DNA of 41,812 bases from Candidatus Parcubacteria bacterium (GTDB taxonomy: Bacteria; Patescibacteriota; Saccharimonadia; Saccharimonadales; Saccharimonadaceae), in contig JAEYUN010000006.1 in NCBI GenBank assembly GCA_023432475.1, forward strand, positions 1-41,812, in the 5' to 3' direction. The notes beneath the pieces were generated by a model. That model made no database searches, had not been told where the DNA came from, and saw nothing but the letters and a program-made list of their open reading frames with translations. Shown in pieces: positions 15,443 to 22,768 of the stretch. A program made the translations under genes and the position numbers. Positions within the stretch are counted from its first letter, which is position 1, and each line of letters starts with the position of its first letter.

Positions 15443-16129
15443 ATGCCCGAAATAAACAAACCTGTCAGAAAAGTTTGGCGACCAAGCAAAAAAATGCTCA
15501 ACGCCGGTAAACTGTCACAAGCGGCCCTCATGGGTAGCGACGAGGAATTTGCTCGGGCCTTTCAAATACTCAACATGTACCCCAAACGTGTGACTTTTTT
15601 CGGCTCGGCTCGTAATAACGACGGTAACGAAGCTTATCGTCAAGCTGCTTATGATTTGGCCTATAAACTAGCCGGTGAAGGTTTTGCGGTTGTATCGGGC
15701 GGCGGCGGGGGTATTATGTCGGCTAGCAACAAAGGAGCTTATGATGCCGGTGGCTCTTCGATCGGTTTTAATATAAAACTCCCTCATGAGCAGAAACTCA
15801 ACCCCTACACCACCCATAGTTTATCCTTTCACTATTTCTTCACTCGTAAAGTCATGATGACGTTTTTCTCACACGCTTATGTATATTTTCCAGGCGGCTT
15901 CGGAACCCTCGATGAACTATTTGAAGTTATGACTATGATTCAAACCAGAAAAATGCCGCCGCTTCGAGTTATCCTGTTTGGCAGTCATTATTGGAATAAT
16001 CTTGACGCTTTCATTAGTAAAAATATGCTTGCAACCGGCTATATATCTCCGGGAGATGAAAAAATATACCATATAACCGACAGTATAGATGAAGCTTATG
16101 ACCTCGTAAGCGGTATCCACACGCTTTAG
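15443..16129 (+). CDS. LOG-family protein (TIGR00730 type, possible cytokinin-riboside/nucleotide phosphoribohydrolase)
   Basis: The 228-aa protein carries the Rossmann-type LOG fold: VTFFGSARN (about 52-60), VVSGGGGGIMSASNKGA (about 87-103) and the signature PGGFGTLDE (150-158), with the catalytic Arg/Glu region. LOG proteins cleave nucleoside 5'-monophosphates to base and ribose 5-phosphate. In bacteria the natural substrate is often unknown. The ATG at 15443 is used because an extended -10 lies immediately upstream. Its stop is 3 bp from the convergent hypothetical gene. The role here (purine salvage or feeding ribose phosphate to the pentose pathway) is inference. Confidence 0.88.
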   Translation: MPEINKPVRKVWRPSKKMLNAGKLSQAALMGSDEEFARAFQILNMYPKRVTFFGSARNNDGNEAYRQAAYDLAYKLAGEGFAVVSGGGGGIMSASNKGAYDAGGSSIGFNIKLPHEQKLNPYTTHSLSFHYFFTRKVMMTFFSHAYVYFPGGFGTLDELFEVMTMIQTRKMPPLRVILFGSHYWNNLDAFISKNMLATGYISPGDEKIYHITDSIDEAYDLVSGIHTL

Positions 16130-16132
16130 ATA

Positions 16133-17371
16133 TTAAAAAATAAAGTTTTCAGGTGCAACTTCGTTCTCGTCCAGACGGTTGAGTACTTGTTGCGTGAGGT
16201 TCTGTGAGCCCATATAGCGCACGAACACCTCATTCCATAAACTGTTACGGAAGTGTTTGTAATGACGTTTATTATAAGTAAGATTTTGTGAATAATTAAT
16301 GACAGCGTCCAGCAAGTTAAATGAAACTGGCAACCCATCGTAAACCTTACCAACATAGCTTTGACCACGCCAGAATCCCATCTCTGGGTCTATACGGCTC
16401 AATACGTCTTCGGTTTTTTGCCATATGACATCTTCTGGTTGGATATGAGGCTGCATTGACACGGTTAGCGTCTCGTCGTCCATCTCGCCGAAGTATCTCT
16501 GGATGACCCTCCAGTGAACGTATTGACCAGCCATCTGTGAAGCCGAGGCTGGGTCAGTGGTAAGGGTGGTAGCGACCACGTCCCCAAAATCAGCGCTGAC
16601 TTGTTTAAGTTTGAAAAATGTTGAGTAAAGTTTCACCTCGTTAACATAATGCAGAAGTAGAGCTAAGTTCTGTATGGTTACACCTTTAGCTTTAGGTCGA
16701 TGCACCGGCACCAAACCAACTACACCCAACTCTTTTGAATGCAATACGCTATGTAATCTGTCTGCTAAATAATCTACGGCTAGAACGCCGTATTTTTTAG
16801 AATCCAGCAAAACAAACGATAATTCACGGCTCTCAAAATCAGTCGGTCGGATAGTTTTTAACTGCTCATTAAATTTCCCTAACCAGGATTCCCCCTCAGA
16901 AAATCGCAAACCCAAATAAAGCTCGTCAACCGGCTCATGCTTAACAAGAGCATCAACTGAACGATGACCTAGCTGCTTCATTAACTTTTTGGGTGGTAGT
17001 TTTTTCAAAAGTTCTTTAGCAACCGAACGTTTAAGTGCCCAGACGGTAGGTTGAGCGGTGCTGCTTTTAGCTTGTTTTATGATACGCCATGCCATTGCCT
17101 CTATACCCTCTGATTTATCGGAGCCGATCAGATTCACTAGACGATCATCATCACGCGCCAACCTGGTCATTTGAGCATTGTAGAGCTCTAAACCTGTCGT
17201 GTCGCCTGGATCAAGCCCGAGCTGAGCGGTCGCATGCCGCATTTTTTGAATGATATCACTGATCAGCTGGACATCACGGCCTTGTTCGCCACTCGCCCTT
17301 TCTAACTGCCGAAGCGACAATGAAAATATTGGCTCGTCGGCGTCCAAAAGATCACGTAAAAATCCTGCCAT
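16133..17371 (-). CDS. Conserved hypothetical protein in the aldolase-PfkB operon
   Basis: This 412-aa soluble protein has no signal peptide, membrane segment or motif I recognise. It looks mostly helical. Segments that stand out are LPPKKLMKQLGHRSVDALVK (about 125-144), ELYLGLRFSEGESWLGKFNE (about 151-170), WRVIQRYFGE and an aromatic-rich C-terminal region around FWRGQSYVGKVYDGLPVSFN. It is separated by only 2 bp from the PfkB stop, which itself overlaps the aldolase gene, so the three are one transcript with this gene last. A role linked to sugar phosphate metabolism is suggested only by that linkage. It converges with the LOG gene. Confidence 0.75.
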   Translation of the reverse strand: MAGFLRDLLDADEPIFSLSLRQLERASGEQGRDVQLISDIIQKMRHATAQLGLDPGDTTGLELYNAQMTRLARDDDRLVNLIGSDKSEGIEAMAWRIIKQAKSSTAQPTVWALKRSVAKELLKKLPPKKLMKQLGHRSVDALVKHEPVDELYLGLRFSEGESWLGKFNEQLKTIRPTDFESRELSFVLLDSKKYGVLAVDYLADRLHSVLHSKELGVVGLVPVHRPKAKGVTIQNLALLLHYVNEVKLYSTFFKLKQVSADFGDVVATTLTTDPASASQMAGQYVHWRVIQRYFGEMDDETLTVSMQPHIQPEDVIWQKTEDVLSRIDPEMGFWRGQSYVGKVYDGLPVSFNLLDAVINYSQNLTYNKRHYKHFRNSLWNEVFVRYMGSQNLTQQVLNRLDENEVAPENFIF

Positions 17372-17373
17372 CT

Positions 17374-18342
17374 TTAGATTTCCTTCTCTTGGATTTCCAT
17401 ATCATGTAACACAGTACCGGCCGGCAATATACCAGTCTTAGCACCAATATGACTGACTACACTGGTAGAATTGGCGCTTGCAAACATTATCGATTCACGC
17501 AGACTTTTGCCCAACAACCACTGACTCAGAAAACCGGAGGCGAATGCATCCCCAGCGCCCGTTCGGTCAATAACTGGTACATTTTCATACATGCCGGCTC
17601 GGACGATGGTTTTGCCATCGCTAGCACAGACTCCTCGAGGTCCGTCCGACACTATCACGACCGGACAATAATTGAGTCCGTGTCTAACTAACTCCTCTAT
17701 ATCTTCGCCTTCGACTAAACTCTGCATCTCTTCTTTGTTAAGACATAGAATATCAACATCTTCGAGTAGTCCGCGCAACTTCACAGGATCTTTTAGCTCG
17801 GTGCCGGCGGGGTTAAGCATGACTTTAACATCTCGTTTTTTCGCCCAAACGAGTACGGCCTGCAGCACCGACAATGAACCGACGGACGTCGGGTAGACCC
17901 AGTCTGGTTTATTAACCTTTTCGAGCTGTTGTTGAATTCGGTGAGCGTCCGGCATAACACCCTGGAAATTCAGAATCGTCCTCTCGCCGGTGGTAGCAAT
18001 AAGAATAGTCGAGTAGCTAGCCGAAAGCGGTTCGCGCTGTTCGACATGTGAAGTCTCTACCCCTTCTTCGTCTAATACCTCCAAAGAAGCCTGCGAAGCC
18101 GGGTCGCCGCCGAGCGCCCACAGATATTCGGCGTGAATACCTTGTCGAGCTAAAGTCACGGCGACGTTAGTAGCATTGCCCCCGGTTGTAAACACTAGTT
18201 CAGTAACATCCATCTTGGCCCCAAGCGGCAAGTGAGTATAAGCTACTTTACCTTCACGGTGTGAATCAAATTCCTCGTCACGCAAAAACACATCTTGTGA
18301 CGCCTTGCCAATACATAGTACTTTCGGTAGCCGCTGGCTCAT
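17374..18342 (-). CDS. PfkB-family carbohydrate kinase
   Basis: The 322-aa protein is a ribokinase-fold sugar kinase. The first family signature is at TTGGNATNVAVTLARQG (52-68). The second, DRTGAGDAFASGFL (259-272), includes the anion hole GAGD and catalytic base Asp265. The small lid strands lie near the N-terminus. Members phosphorylate sugars or sugar phosphates such as ribose, fructose 1- or 6-phosphate, tagatose 6-phosphate and nucleosides, and specificity cannot be read reliably from motifs. The ATG overlaps the stop of the class II aldolase gene (ATGA). That coupling makes a 6-phosphofructokinase or related aldolase-feeding role attractive, but this is inference. Confidence 0.9.
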   Translation of the reverse strand: MSQRLPKVLCIGKASQDVFLRDEEFDSHREGKVAYTHLPLGAKMDVTELVFTTGGNATNVAVTLARQGIHAEYLWALGGDPASQASLEVLDEEGVETSHVEQREPLSASYSTILIATTGERTILNFQGVMPDAHRIQQQLEKVNKPDWVYPTSVGSLSVLQAVLVWAKKRDVKVMLNPAGTELKDPVKLRGLLEDVDILCLNKEEMQSLVEGEDIEELVRHGLNYCPVVIVSDGPRGVCASDGKTIVRAGMYENVPVIDRTGAGDAFASGFLSQWLLGKSLRESIMFASANSTSVVSHIGAKTGILPAGTVLHDMEIQEKEI

Positions 18343-19250
18343 CTGACAGATTTTCCCACACTGCCAAAGGCGTTAATTTTCTCTTCAACCACTGCTTGAA
18401 CGGCATCATAAACCGCTGGCATCAGCTTAACTATGGCGTATTCGTCAGGGTTTTCGGCCAGCACTTTTTCCAGCGTTGTGCGAAAGGCGTATCGTAAATC
18501 ACTGTTGATATTAATTTTACTGACACCAATCCGTGCCGCTTCACCGAAATAGTGCAACGGTGTACCAGAACCGCCATGTAAACTGATTTGACAACCGACA
18601 GAGTTACGTAACCGCTGAAGCAACTCAAGGTCTAGTTCTTTGGGCACTGGGTAGCGGCCATGTAGATTGCCGACAGCGGCCGCAAAAGTATCTATGCCAG
18701 TAGCATCAACGAAGGCCCTAGCGCCTTCAGGAGTCGAAAAGGTTTTTTTGATTTCCTCGTAGTCAATCGGCTCATCGTGAACATTACTACTGCCACCGAA
18801 GTAGTGGGGCTCACTCTCCACTAACGCGCCTGTAAATTGGGCGTACTCGACAACTTCTTTAGTTTTTTCGATAATTTCCTCATCCGATGCATCATGGTTA
18901 GCCTGGGAAATATCGATATGGATAAATTCGTAGCCAGCGTCGATTGCCCGCTTGCAGTCCTCGACGGTCGGGCTGTGGTCCAGGTTAAGATACATCTCAA
19001 CACCGTACTCAGCGCGGTAGTTATCTACTAGGTCGCGGACATTTTCCAGACCCAAAGCCTCGACTTCACTTTCACTCACTTCAACAAGCACCGGTGAGTT
19101 AAGTTTCTGGGCAGCCCTGGCAACGGCGATTAACGTTTCTTGGTTATCGATATTAAAAGCCCCTACTGCAAAGTGCTGCTGACGGCTCCGCTGCATCAAA
19201 TGCCGCGCCCGTACGCAGTTATCTCGGATTTGTTTGACACCAAGCGCCAC
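18339..19250 (-). CDS. Class II fructose-bisphosphate aldolase (ketose-bisphosphate aldolase)
   Basis: The 303-aa protein is a zinc-dependent TIM-barrel aldolase that splits fructose 1,6-bisphosphate to DHAP and glyceraldehyde 3-phosphate. Visible active-site elements are NLDHSPTVEDCK with Asp91 and metal ligand His92, GNLHGRY (His197) and LHGGSGTP (His225), plus NINSDLRYAF near the phosphate site. The GatY/KbaY branch (tagatose 1,6-bisphosphate) cannot be excluded. The start is a GTG behind AGGGGG, about 35 nt from an extended -10 promoter. It leads an operon with the PfkB kinase and a hypothetical protein. Confidence 0.92.
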   Translation of the reverse strand: MALGVKQIRDNCVRARHLMQRSRQQHFAVGAFNIDNQETLIAVARAAQKLNSPVLVEVSESEVEALGLENVRDLVDNYRAEYGVEMYLNLDHSPTVEDCKRAIDAGYEFIHIDISQANHDASDEEIIEKTKEVVEYAQFTGALVESEPHYFGGSSNVHDEPIDYEEIKKTFSTPEGARAFVDATGIDTFAAAVGNLHGRYPVPKELDLELLQRLRNSVGCQISLHGGSGTPLHYFGEAARIGVSKININSDLRYAFRTTLEKVLAENPDEYAIVKLMPAVYDAVQAVVEEKINAFGSVGKSVR

Positions 19251-19285
19251 CGCTGCCCCCTAATCTGTTATTTACATCTAGCTTT

Positions 19286-19294
19286 ATTTTAGCA
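19286..19294 (-). promoter_or_regulatory. Extended -10 (TGCTAAAAT) of the aldolase operon
   Basis: TGC plus TAAAAT on the minus strand lies about 35 nt before the GTG start of the aldolase gene and just after the transketolase stop, leaving a leader of roughly 29 nt with a GGGGG ribosome site. Confidence 0.55.
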
Positions 19295-19327
19295 TAACCG
19301 TTGGGGTATCGTTTTACATTATCACTA

Positions 19328-20323
19328 TTAAGCGCGGTGATATTGGGGATTATTTTCTATGAAATCATGTACATTTATAGCAATGCGAGAGGCAGTTAAC
19401 CCGAACTTCTCCATCAGTTCACCTGCCTTACCAGATTCTCCGAATTGATCGTTTACGCCTAACCGTCTCAGCGGTGTCGGCATCTGTTCAGCTAGTAATT
19501 CAGCGACTGCGCTACCGAAGCCGCCGGCGATTTGGGCCTCCTCAACCGTGATACCACGGCCGGTTTTACGAAGACTATTCAAAATTGTTTCGCTGTCCAT
19601 TGGTTTAATGGTCGGTACATGTACGACTTCGGCCCTAACACCATCTTTAGCCAGCTTATCGGCTGCCATCAGACACTCGTAGGTCATAGTACCGGTCGCT
19701 AGCAGCGTGACATCGCTACCTTCATGCAGAACGTAGGCTTTACCGATTGCGAATGGTGTCATAGCAGTTGTAAATACCGGTGTGGCATCACGACTGAGCC
19801 GCAGATAAGCTGGGCTATCGATTGCCGCCAGGGCTAACGTGGCTTTTTCAGCCTCGATACTATCTCCCGGAGCAACAACTATCATATTTGGTAGAGCTCG
19901 CATCATGGGAATGTCTTCCAACATTTGATGAGTCGCGCCGTCAGCGCCCACCGACACGCCGGTGTGTGAGCCGACAATCTTGACGGGACGGTCATTTATA
20001 CAAATAGTTGTGCGGATCTGTTCCCAGTTACGACCAGGACTAAAAGCGGCATAACTAGCCACAAAGGGGATCTTGCCGACGGCAGCCATACCGGCAGCTA
20101 CCGTCACAAGGTTCTGTTCAGCAACGCCGACATTAACAAAACGCTCCGGAAAAGCTTCTTTGAATTTTTGCATCTGAACTGACTCGGTTAAGTCGGCCGT
20201 CAGGGCTACAATTCTTCCATCAGTCTCGCCTGCCTTTTGCAAACCCTGGCCGAACCCGGCACGAGTCGATTCGCGTTGAATATTGTCTTTTAGTATATCC
20301 AGGCTAAGGCTGATTTCACTCAT
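19328..20323 (-). CDS. Transketolase, C-terminal subunit (pyrimidine-binding and C-terminal domains)
   Basis: The 331-aa protein corresponds to the second half of transketolase: the pyrimidine-binding domain with DGRIVALTADLTESVQMQKF and NVGVAEQNLVTVAAGMA (the catalytic Glu of the TPP site), and the C-terminal domain with GITVEEAQIAGGFGSAVAEL. It pairs with the adjacent N-terminal subunit to transfer two-carbon units in the non-oxidative pentose phosphate pathway. I chose the ATG at 20323, which overlaps the N-subunit stop by 8 nt (ATGAGTGA). The frame is open for a further 89 codons upstream, but that stretch lies inside the N-subunit gene and does not resemble the family. Alternative: a 1-deoxyxylulose-5-phosphate synthase half, less likely from the motifs. 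Confidence 0.92.
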   Translation of the reverse strand: MSEISLSLDILKDNIQRESTRAGFGQGLQKAGETDGRIVALTADLTESVQMQKFKEAFPERFVNVGVAEQNLVTVAAGMAAVGKIPFVASYAAFSPGRNWEQIRTTICINDRPVKIVGSHTGVSVGADGATHQMLEDIPMMRALPNMIVVAPGDSIEAEKATLALAAIDSPAYLRLSRDATPVFTTAMTPFAIGKAYVLHEGSDVTLLATGTMTYECLMAADKLAKDGVRAEVVHVPTIKPMDSETILNSLRKTGRGITVEEAQIAGGFGSAVAELLAEQMPTPLRRLGVNDQFGESGKAGELMEKFGLTASRIAINVHDFIENNPQYHRA

Positions 20324-21176
20324 GCCCGCCCTCAATCTTGCCGTTAAGAGTACGTAGCTTACGCAGGGCATCACGGGCTTGCTCGCTACTTGGCGGCATA
20401 CCATGCCAGCGATAGTCGTACTCCATAAAATCAACACCTTTGCCGGGAACTGTATGAGCAATGATAACGCTCGGTTGGTTAGCGACGGCCCGCGCCATAG
20501 CACAGGCGTCGATAACACTTTCGATATTATTGCCATCGATTTCCTGAACATGCCAGCCGAAAGCCTCCCATTTGTCATGTAGGTTTTCAAGCGGCATAAC
20601 TTCCTCGGTACTGCCGTCTATTTGGATATTATTACGATCCACTATAGCTATGAGATTATTTAGTTTGTATTTGGCAGCAAACATCGCAGCTTCCCAACTA
20701 TTACCCTCGTCCAATTCGCCGTCGCTCATAACAGCGTAAACCCACTGATTAGAACGGCTGTCAATATTTAAAAGAGCATGGGCCATACCGGCTGCCTGGG
20801 AAAGACCGCTACCTAACGGTCCGCTGGTAGTCTCAAGGCCGGGTAGTTTAGTTCTTTCCGGGTGGCCTTGCAAGCGTGAACCAAATTTACGCAGCGAGTC
20901 GAGTTCGTCGAGCGAAAAATAACCAGCCCGAGCAAGCGAAGCATATTGAACCGGCACGACGTGACCATTACTTAACACCAATCGGTCACGATCATCCCAC
21001 TCTGGCTGATTGGGATCGTGTTTCAAAACGTTAAAATAAAGCGCACTGAAAATATCAGCTAATCCTAGGGGTCCGGCACTATGACCACTGCCCGCAGCTT
21101 CTAACATACGTACGATATCCTGGCGAATATTATTTGCCATGACTTCCATCTGGATCAAGGTCAACTGCCCACTCAT
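20316..21176 (-). CDS. Transketolase, N-terminal subunit (TPP/PP domain)
   Basis: The 286-aa protein is the diphosphate-binding half of transketolase. It contains AAGSGHSAGPLGLADIFSAL (about 27-46), SNGHVVPVQYASL, ETTSGPLGSGLSQAAGMA and the thiamine-diphosphate motif MSDGELDEGNSWEA...VDRNN. The usual GDG reads SDG. It ends in GHE, where the next subunit starts within the same 8 bp. Split transketolases are known from archaea and many CPR bacteria. Residues needed for substrate binding come from both chains, so the two must assemble. It has its own leaderless promoter despite lying 27 bp behind the RPE-like gene. Confidence 0.93.
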   Translation of the reverse strand: MSGQLTLIQMEVMANNIRQDIVRMLEAAGSGHSAGPLGLADIFSALYFNVLKHDPNQPEWDDRDRLVLSNGHVVPVQYASLARAGYFSLDELDSLRKFGSRLQGHPERTKLPGLETTSGPLGSGLSQAAGMAHALLNIDSRSNQWVYAVMSDGELDEGNSWEAAMFAAKYKLNNLIAIVDRNNIQIDGSTEEVMPLENLHDKWEAFGWHVQEIDGNNIESVIDACAMARAVANQPSVIIAHTVPGKGVDFMEYDYRWHGMPPSSEQARDALRKLRTLNGKIEGGHE

Positions 21177-21185
21177 ATCTGTTTT

Positions 21186-21194
21186 ATTTTACCA
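21186..21194 (-). promoter_or_regulatory. Extended -10 (TGGTAAAAT) of the transketolase genes
   Basis: TGG plus TAAAAT on the minus strand ends 9 nt before the ATG at 21176 and gives a leaderless transcript. Confidence 0.6.
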
Positions 21195-21203
21195 TAAGCC
21201 TTG

Positions 21204-21833
21204 TTAAATCAGACTTTTCAGTCGCTCGTAGACCGCCAATGGATTATCGGCTTGGCGTAGAGCATTACCAACGTTAATAACGTCCACTCCGCTAGACGCA
21301 AGTTTAGCAACATTCTGTTCGTTTGCGCCGCCATCCCACCCAATCTCCACCCCTGGCTTATGCTTTTTTATATCCGCTATCTTCTCAAGCAGCGATAGGT
21401 TGGCAGTGCCGCTACTACCAAGTTCACCAGCAAACAACATGACATGATCAGCTTGGGCTATTAACGGCGCTGCGAAACGTACTTCGGTTTTAGGCAAAAG
21501 AGCAACACCCGCCAGTATACCTGCTGCCCGAATAGCGAATAATGTATCAAGCACGTCGTCGGCTGCCTCGGCGTGAACGATTATCATATGCGGTTGCAGA
21601 CCAAGCAACAAGTCCAAATAGTGTTTGGGGTGTCTATACATAAAATGAATGTCGGCCTGCACCCCAGCGGGCCACCATATTTTAGCGGGATCAATATTTC
21701 GATGCGGCGCAAAGTCGCCATCCATCAAATCGATTTGGATTCTTGATCCAAGGTTTGCCAGGCGCTCCATCATAGCCCTGAAAGCATGTGGGTCATCGGT
21801 TGTGGTCATGACCGCGGGACAGATTATACTCAT
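21204..21833 (-). CDS. Ribulose-phosphate 3-epimerase-like protein
   Basis: The 209-aa TIM-barrel protein matches ribulose-phosphate 3-epimerase overall: CPAVMTTTD at the start, IQIDLMDGDFAP (32-43), ADIHFM (60-65) and WDGGANEQNV (166-175). Two catalytic aspartates (D35 and D167) and the metal-ligand His63 are kept. The first histidine of the family's IH-x-D-x-MDG motif is Gln33, and the phosphate loop usually reading N-P-G-F-G-G-Q is altered (AGELGSSGTA). The activity is therefore uncertain, although it sits beside both transketolase genes and near rpiB. I chose the ATG at 21833. A longer frame to 21908 runs through the end of the preceding gene. Confidence 0.8.
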   Translation of the reverse strand: MSIICPAVMTTTDDPHAFRAMMERLANLGSRIQIDLMDGDFAPHRNIDPAKIWWPAGVQADIHFMYRHPKHYLDLLLGLQPHMIIVHAEAADDVLDTLFAIRAAGILAGVALLPKTEVRFAAPLIAQADHVMLFAGELGSSGTANLSLLEKIADIKKHKPGVEIGWDGGANEQNVAKLASSGVDVINVGNALRQADNPLAVYERLKSLI

Positions 21834-21843
21834 AGAGATTTCA

Positions 21844-22293
21844 TCATTTTCTCTTAGTGAACAACAACCCCATGAGCAAGCGAATCGACACGATGAGTAG
21901 CGCGACAAATAGACTCAACGGCCTAAGTTTATCGCTCGGTATTCCGACTATAAAAAAGCTAGGTACTACGAAAAAACTGGCCAGTAATATATCGGATGTA
22001 ATAACAACCCAGCGGTCTAGCCGTGGCTTCAGGCTCAAAGCTCTAGCAGCTATAATATAGCCCGCATCAAGTACGAAGAGGGTGCTCATGCCATATATGA
22101 GAACCAGGGTTTCGACATCAACCGCTCGCCAATCGGTTTGAACGGCAATATTCAAAAAATACGCACTGCCCAGTAAAACAAGTAGCACAACCATGCGCGC
22201 AGCCGTACCCCAGTACGACAAAGCCCCCACCAAACCCCAGGCACTCAAGCCAGTTTTTGGGTTATTTTTTTTTGAAGATTTAACTGCTGCCAT
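21844..22293 (-). CDS. Conserved four-helix membrane protein of unknown function
   Basis: The 149-aa protein has a basic N-terminus (about 1-15) and four predicted transmembrane helices near residues 28-48, 60-82, 95-115 and 125-143. It ends in a positively charged tail (TKRK). No catalytic motif is visible. It has its own leaderless promoter, and its stop is 10 bp before the RPE-like start, so the two are likely co-transcribed. I do not recognise a family. The lack of conserved polar residues inside the helices argues against a transporter, but this is weak. Confidence 0.6.
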   Translation of the reverse strand: MAAVKSSKKNNPKTGLSAWGLVGALSYWGTAARMVVLLVLLGSAYFLNIAVQTDWRAVDVETLVLIYGMSTLFVLDAGYIIAARALSLKPRLDRWVVITSDILLASFFVVPSFFIVGIPSDKLRPLSLFVALLIVSIRLLMGLLFTKRK

Positions 22294-22299
22294 AAACCT

Positions 22300-22308
22300 A
22301 ATATACCA
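22300..22308 (-). promoter_or_regulatory. Extended -10 (TGGTATATT) of the membrane protein/RPE-like genes
   Basis: TGG plus TATATT on the minus strand ends 6 nt before the ATG at 22293, again without a ribosome site. Confidence 0.55.
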
Positions 22309-22319
22309 CCAACTCTGTT

Positions 22320-22766
22320 TTAGTTTAGTTCATCCAACTGGCGGTTACGTCGAACAAAACGTGCCGCTTTAGCAAAAGGCGTATTAAGCCAAGTGTCGAC
22401 AATTGCCTGCCACTCATCTTCATCGTCATCGAGCAGACGAGCCGGTAAACATAAAATGTTGCTATCGTTGTCATTGCGTGCGGCTTTAGCTTCTTTGTCA
22501 TCCCAGATAACACTGGCACGAATACCTTTAAAGCGGTTAGCTGCCATACACATACCTTGACCGCCACCACAAATCAGTATCGCTCGTGCGTCCTCTTCTC
22601 CTAGCACTTTTATAGCTGCTGCAGCCGCAAACTGCGGGAAGTCATCGTGGGGATCAAGCTCATTATCACCAACATCCTCGACGTCGTAATTGCGTTTTGA
22701 TAAGTATGCGAAAACTTTTTCCTTTAAATGAAAACCGTTATGATCCGACCCCAAAAATATTTTCAT
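22320..22766 (-). CDS. rpiB: RpiB/LacA/LacB-family sugar-phosphate isomerase
   Basis: The 148-aa protein belongs to the type B ribose-5-phosphate isomerase family (ribose 5-P to ribulose 5-P). It shows GSDHNGFHLKEKV (6-18), the anion-binding and catalytic loop ICGGGQGMCMAANRFKGIRA with Cys67, and ARNDNDSNILCLPARLL. The ring-opening histidine of E. coli RpiB (His99, in E-H-N-D) is Asp99 by alignment, and the usual CGTG/CGSG is CGGG. The start used is ATG 22766, with GGAG 6 nt upstream. A GTG at 22772 that overlaps the GAPDH stop (GTGA) is the alternative. Either way it follows GAPDH in one transcript. Confidence 0.85.
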   Translation of the reverse strand: MKIFLGSDHNGFHLKEKVFAYLSKRNYDVEDVGDNELDPHDDFPQFAAAAAIKVLGEEDARAILICGGGQGMCMAANRFKGIRASVIWDDKEAKAARNDNDSNILCLPARLLDDDEDEWQAIVDTWLNTPFAKAARFVRRNRQLDELN

Positions 22767-22768
22767 AA

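Noticed and set aside
20324..20590. 89-codon upstream extension of the transketolase C-terminal frame
   Set aside because: It lies wholly inside the transketolase N-terminal gene in another frame and does not resemble the family. The ATG at 20323 matches the expected start.
21834..21908. N-terminal Cys/Ser-rich extension of the RPE-like protein
   Set aside because: It overlaps the end of the 149-aa membrane protein. RPE proteins begin with the S-I-(I/L)-x-P segment found at the ATG at 21833.
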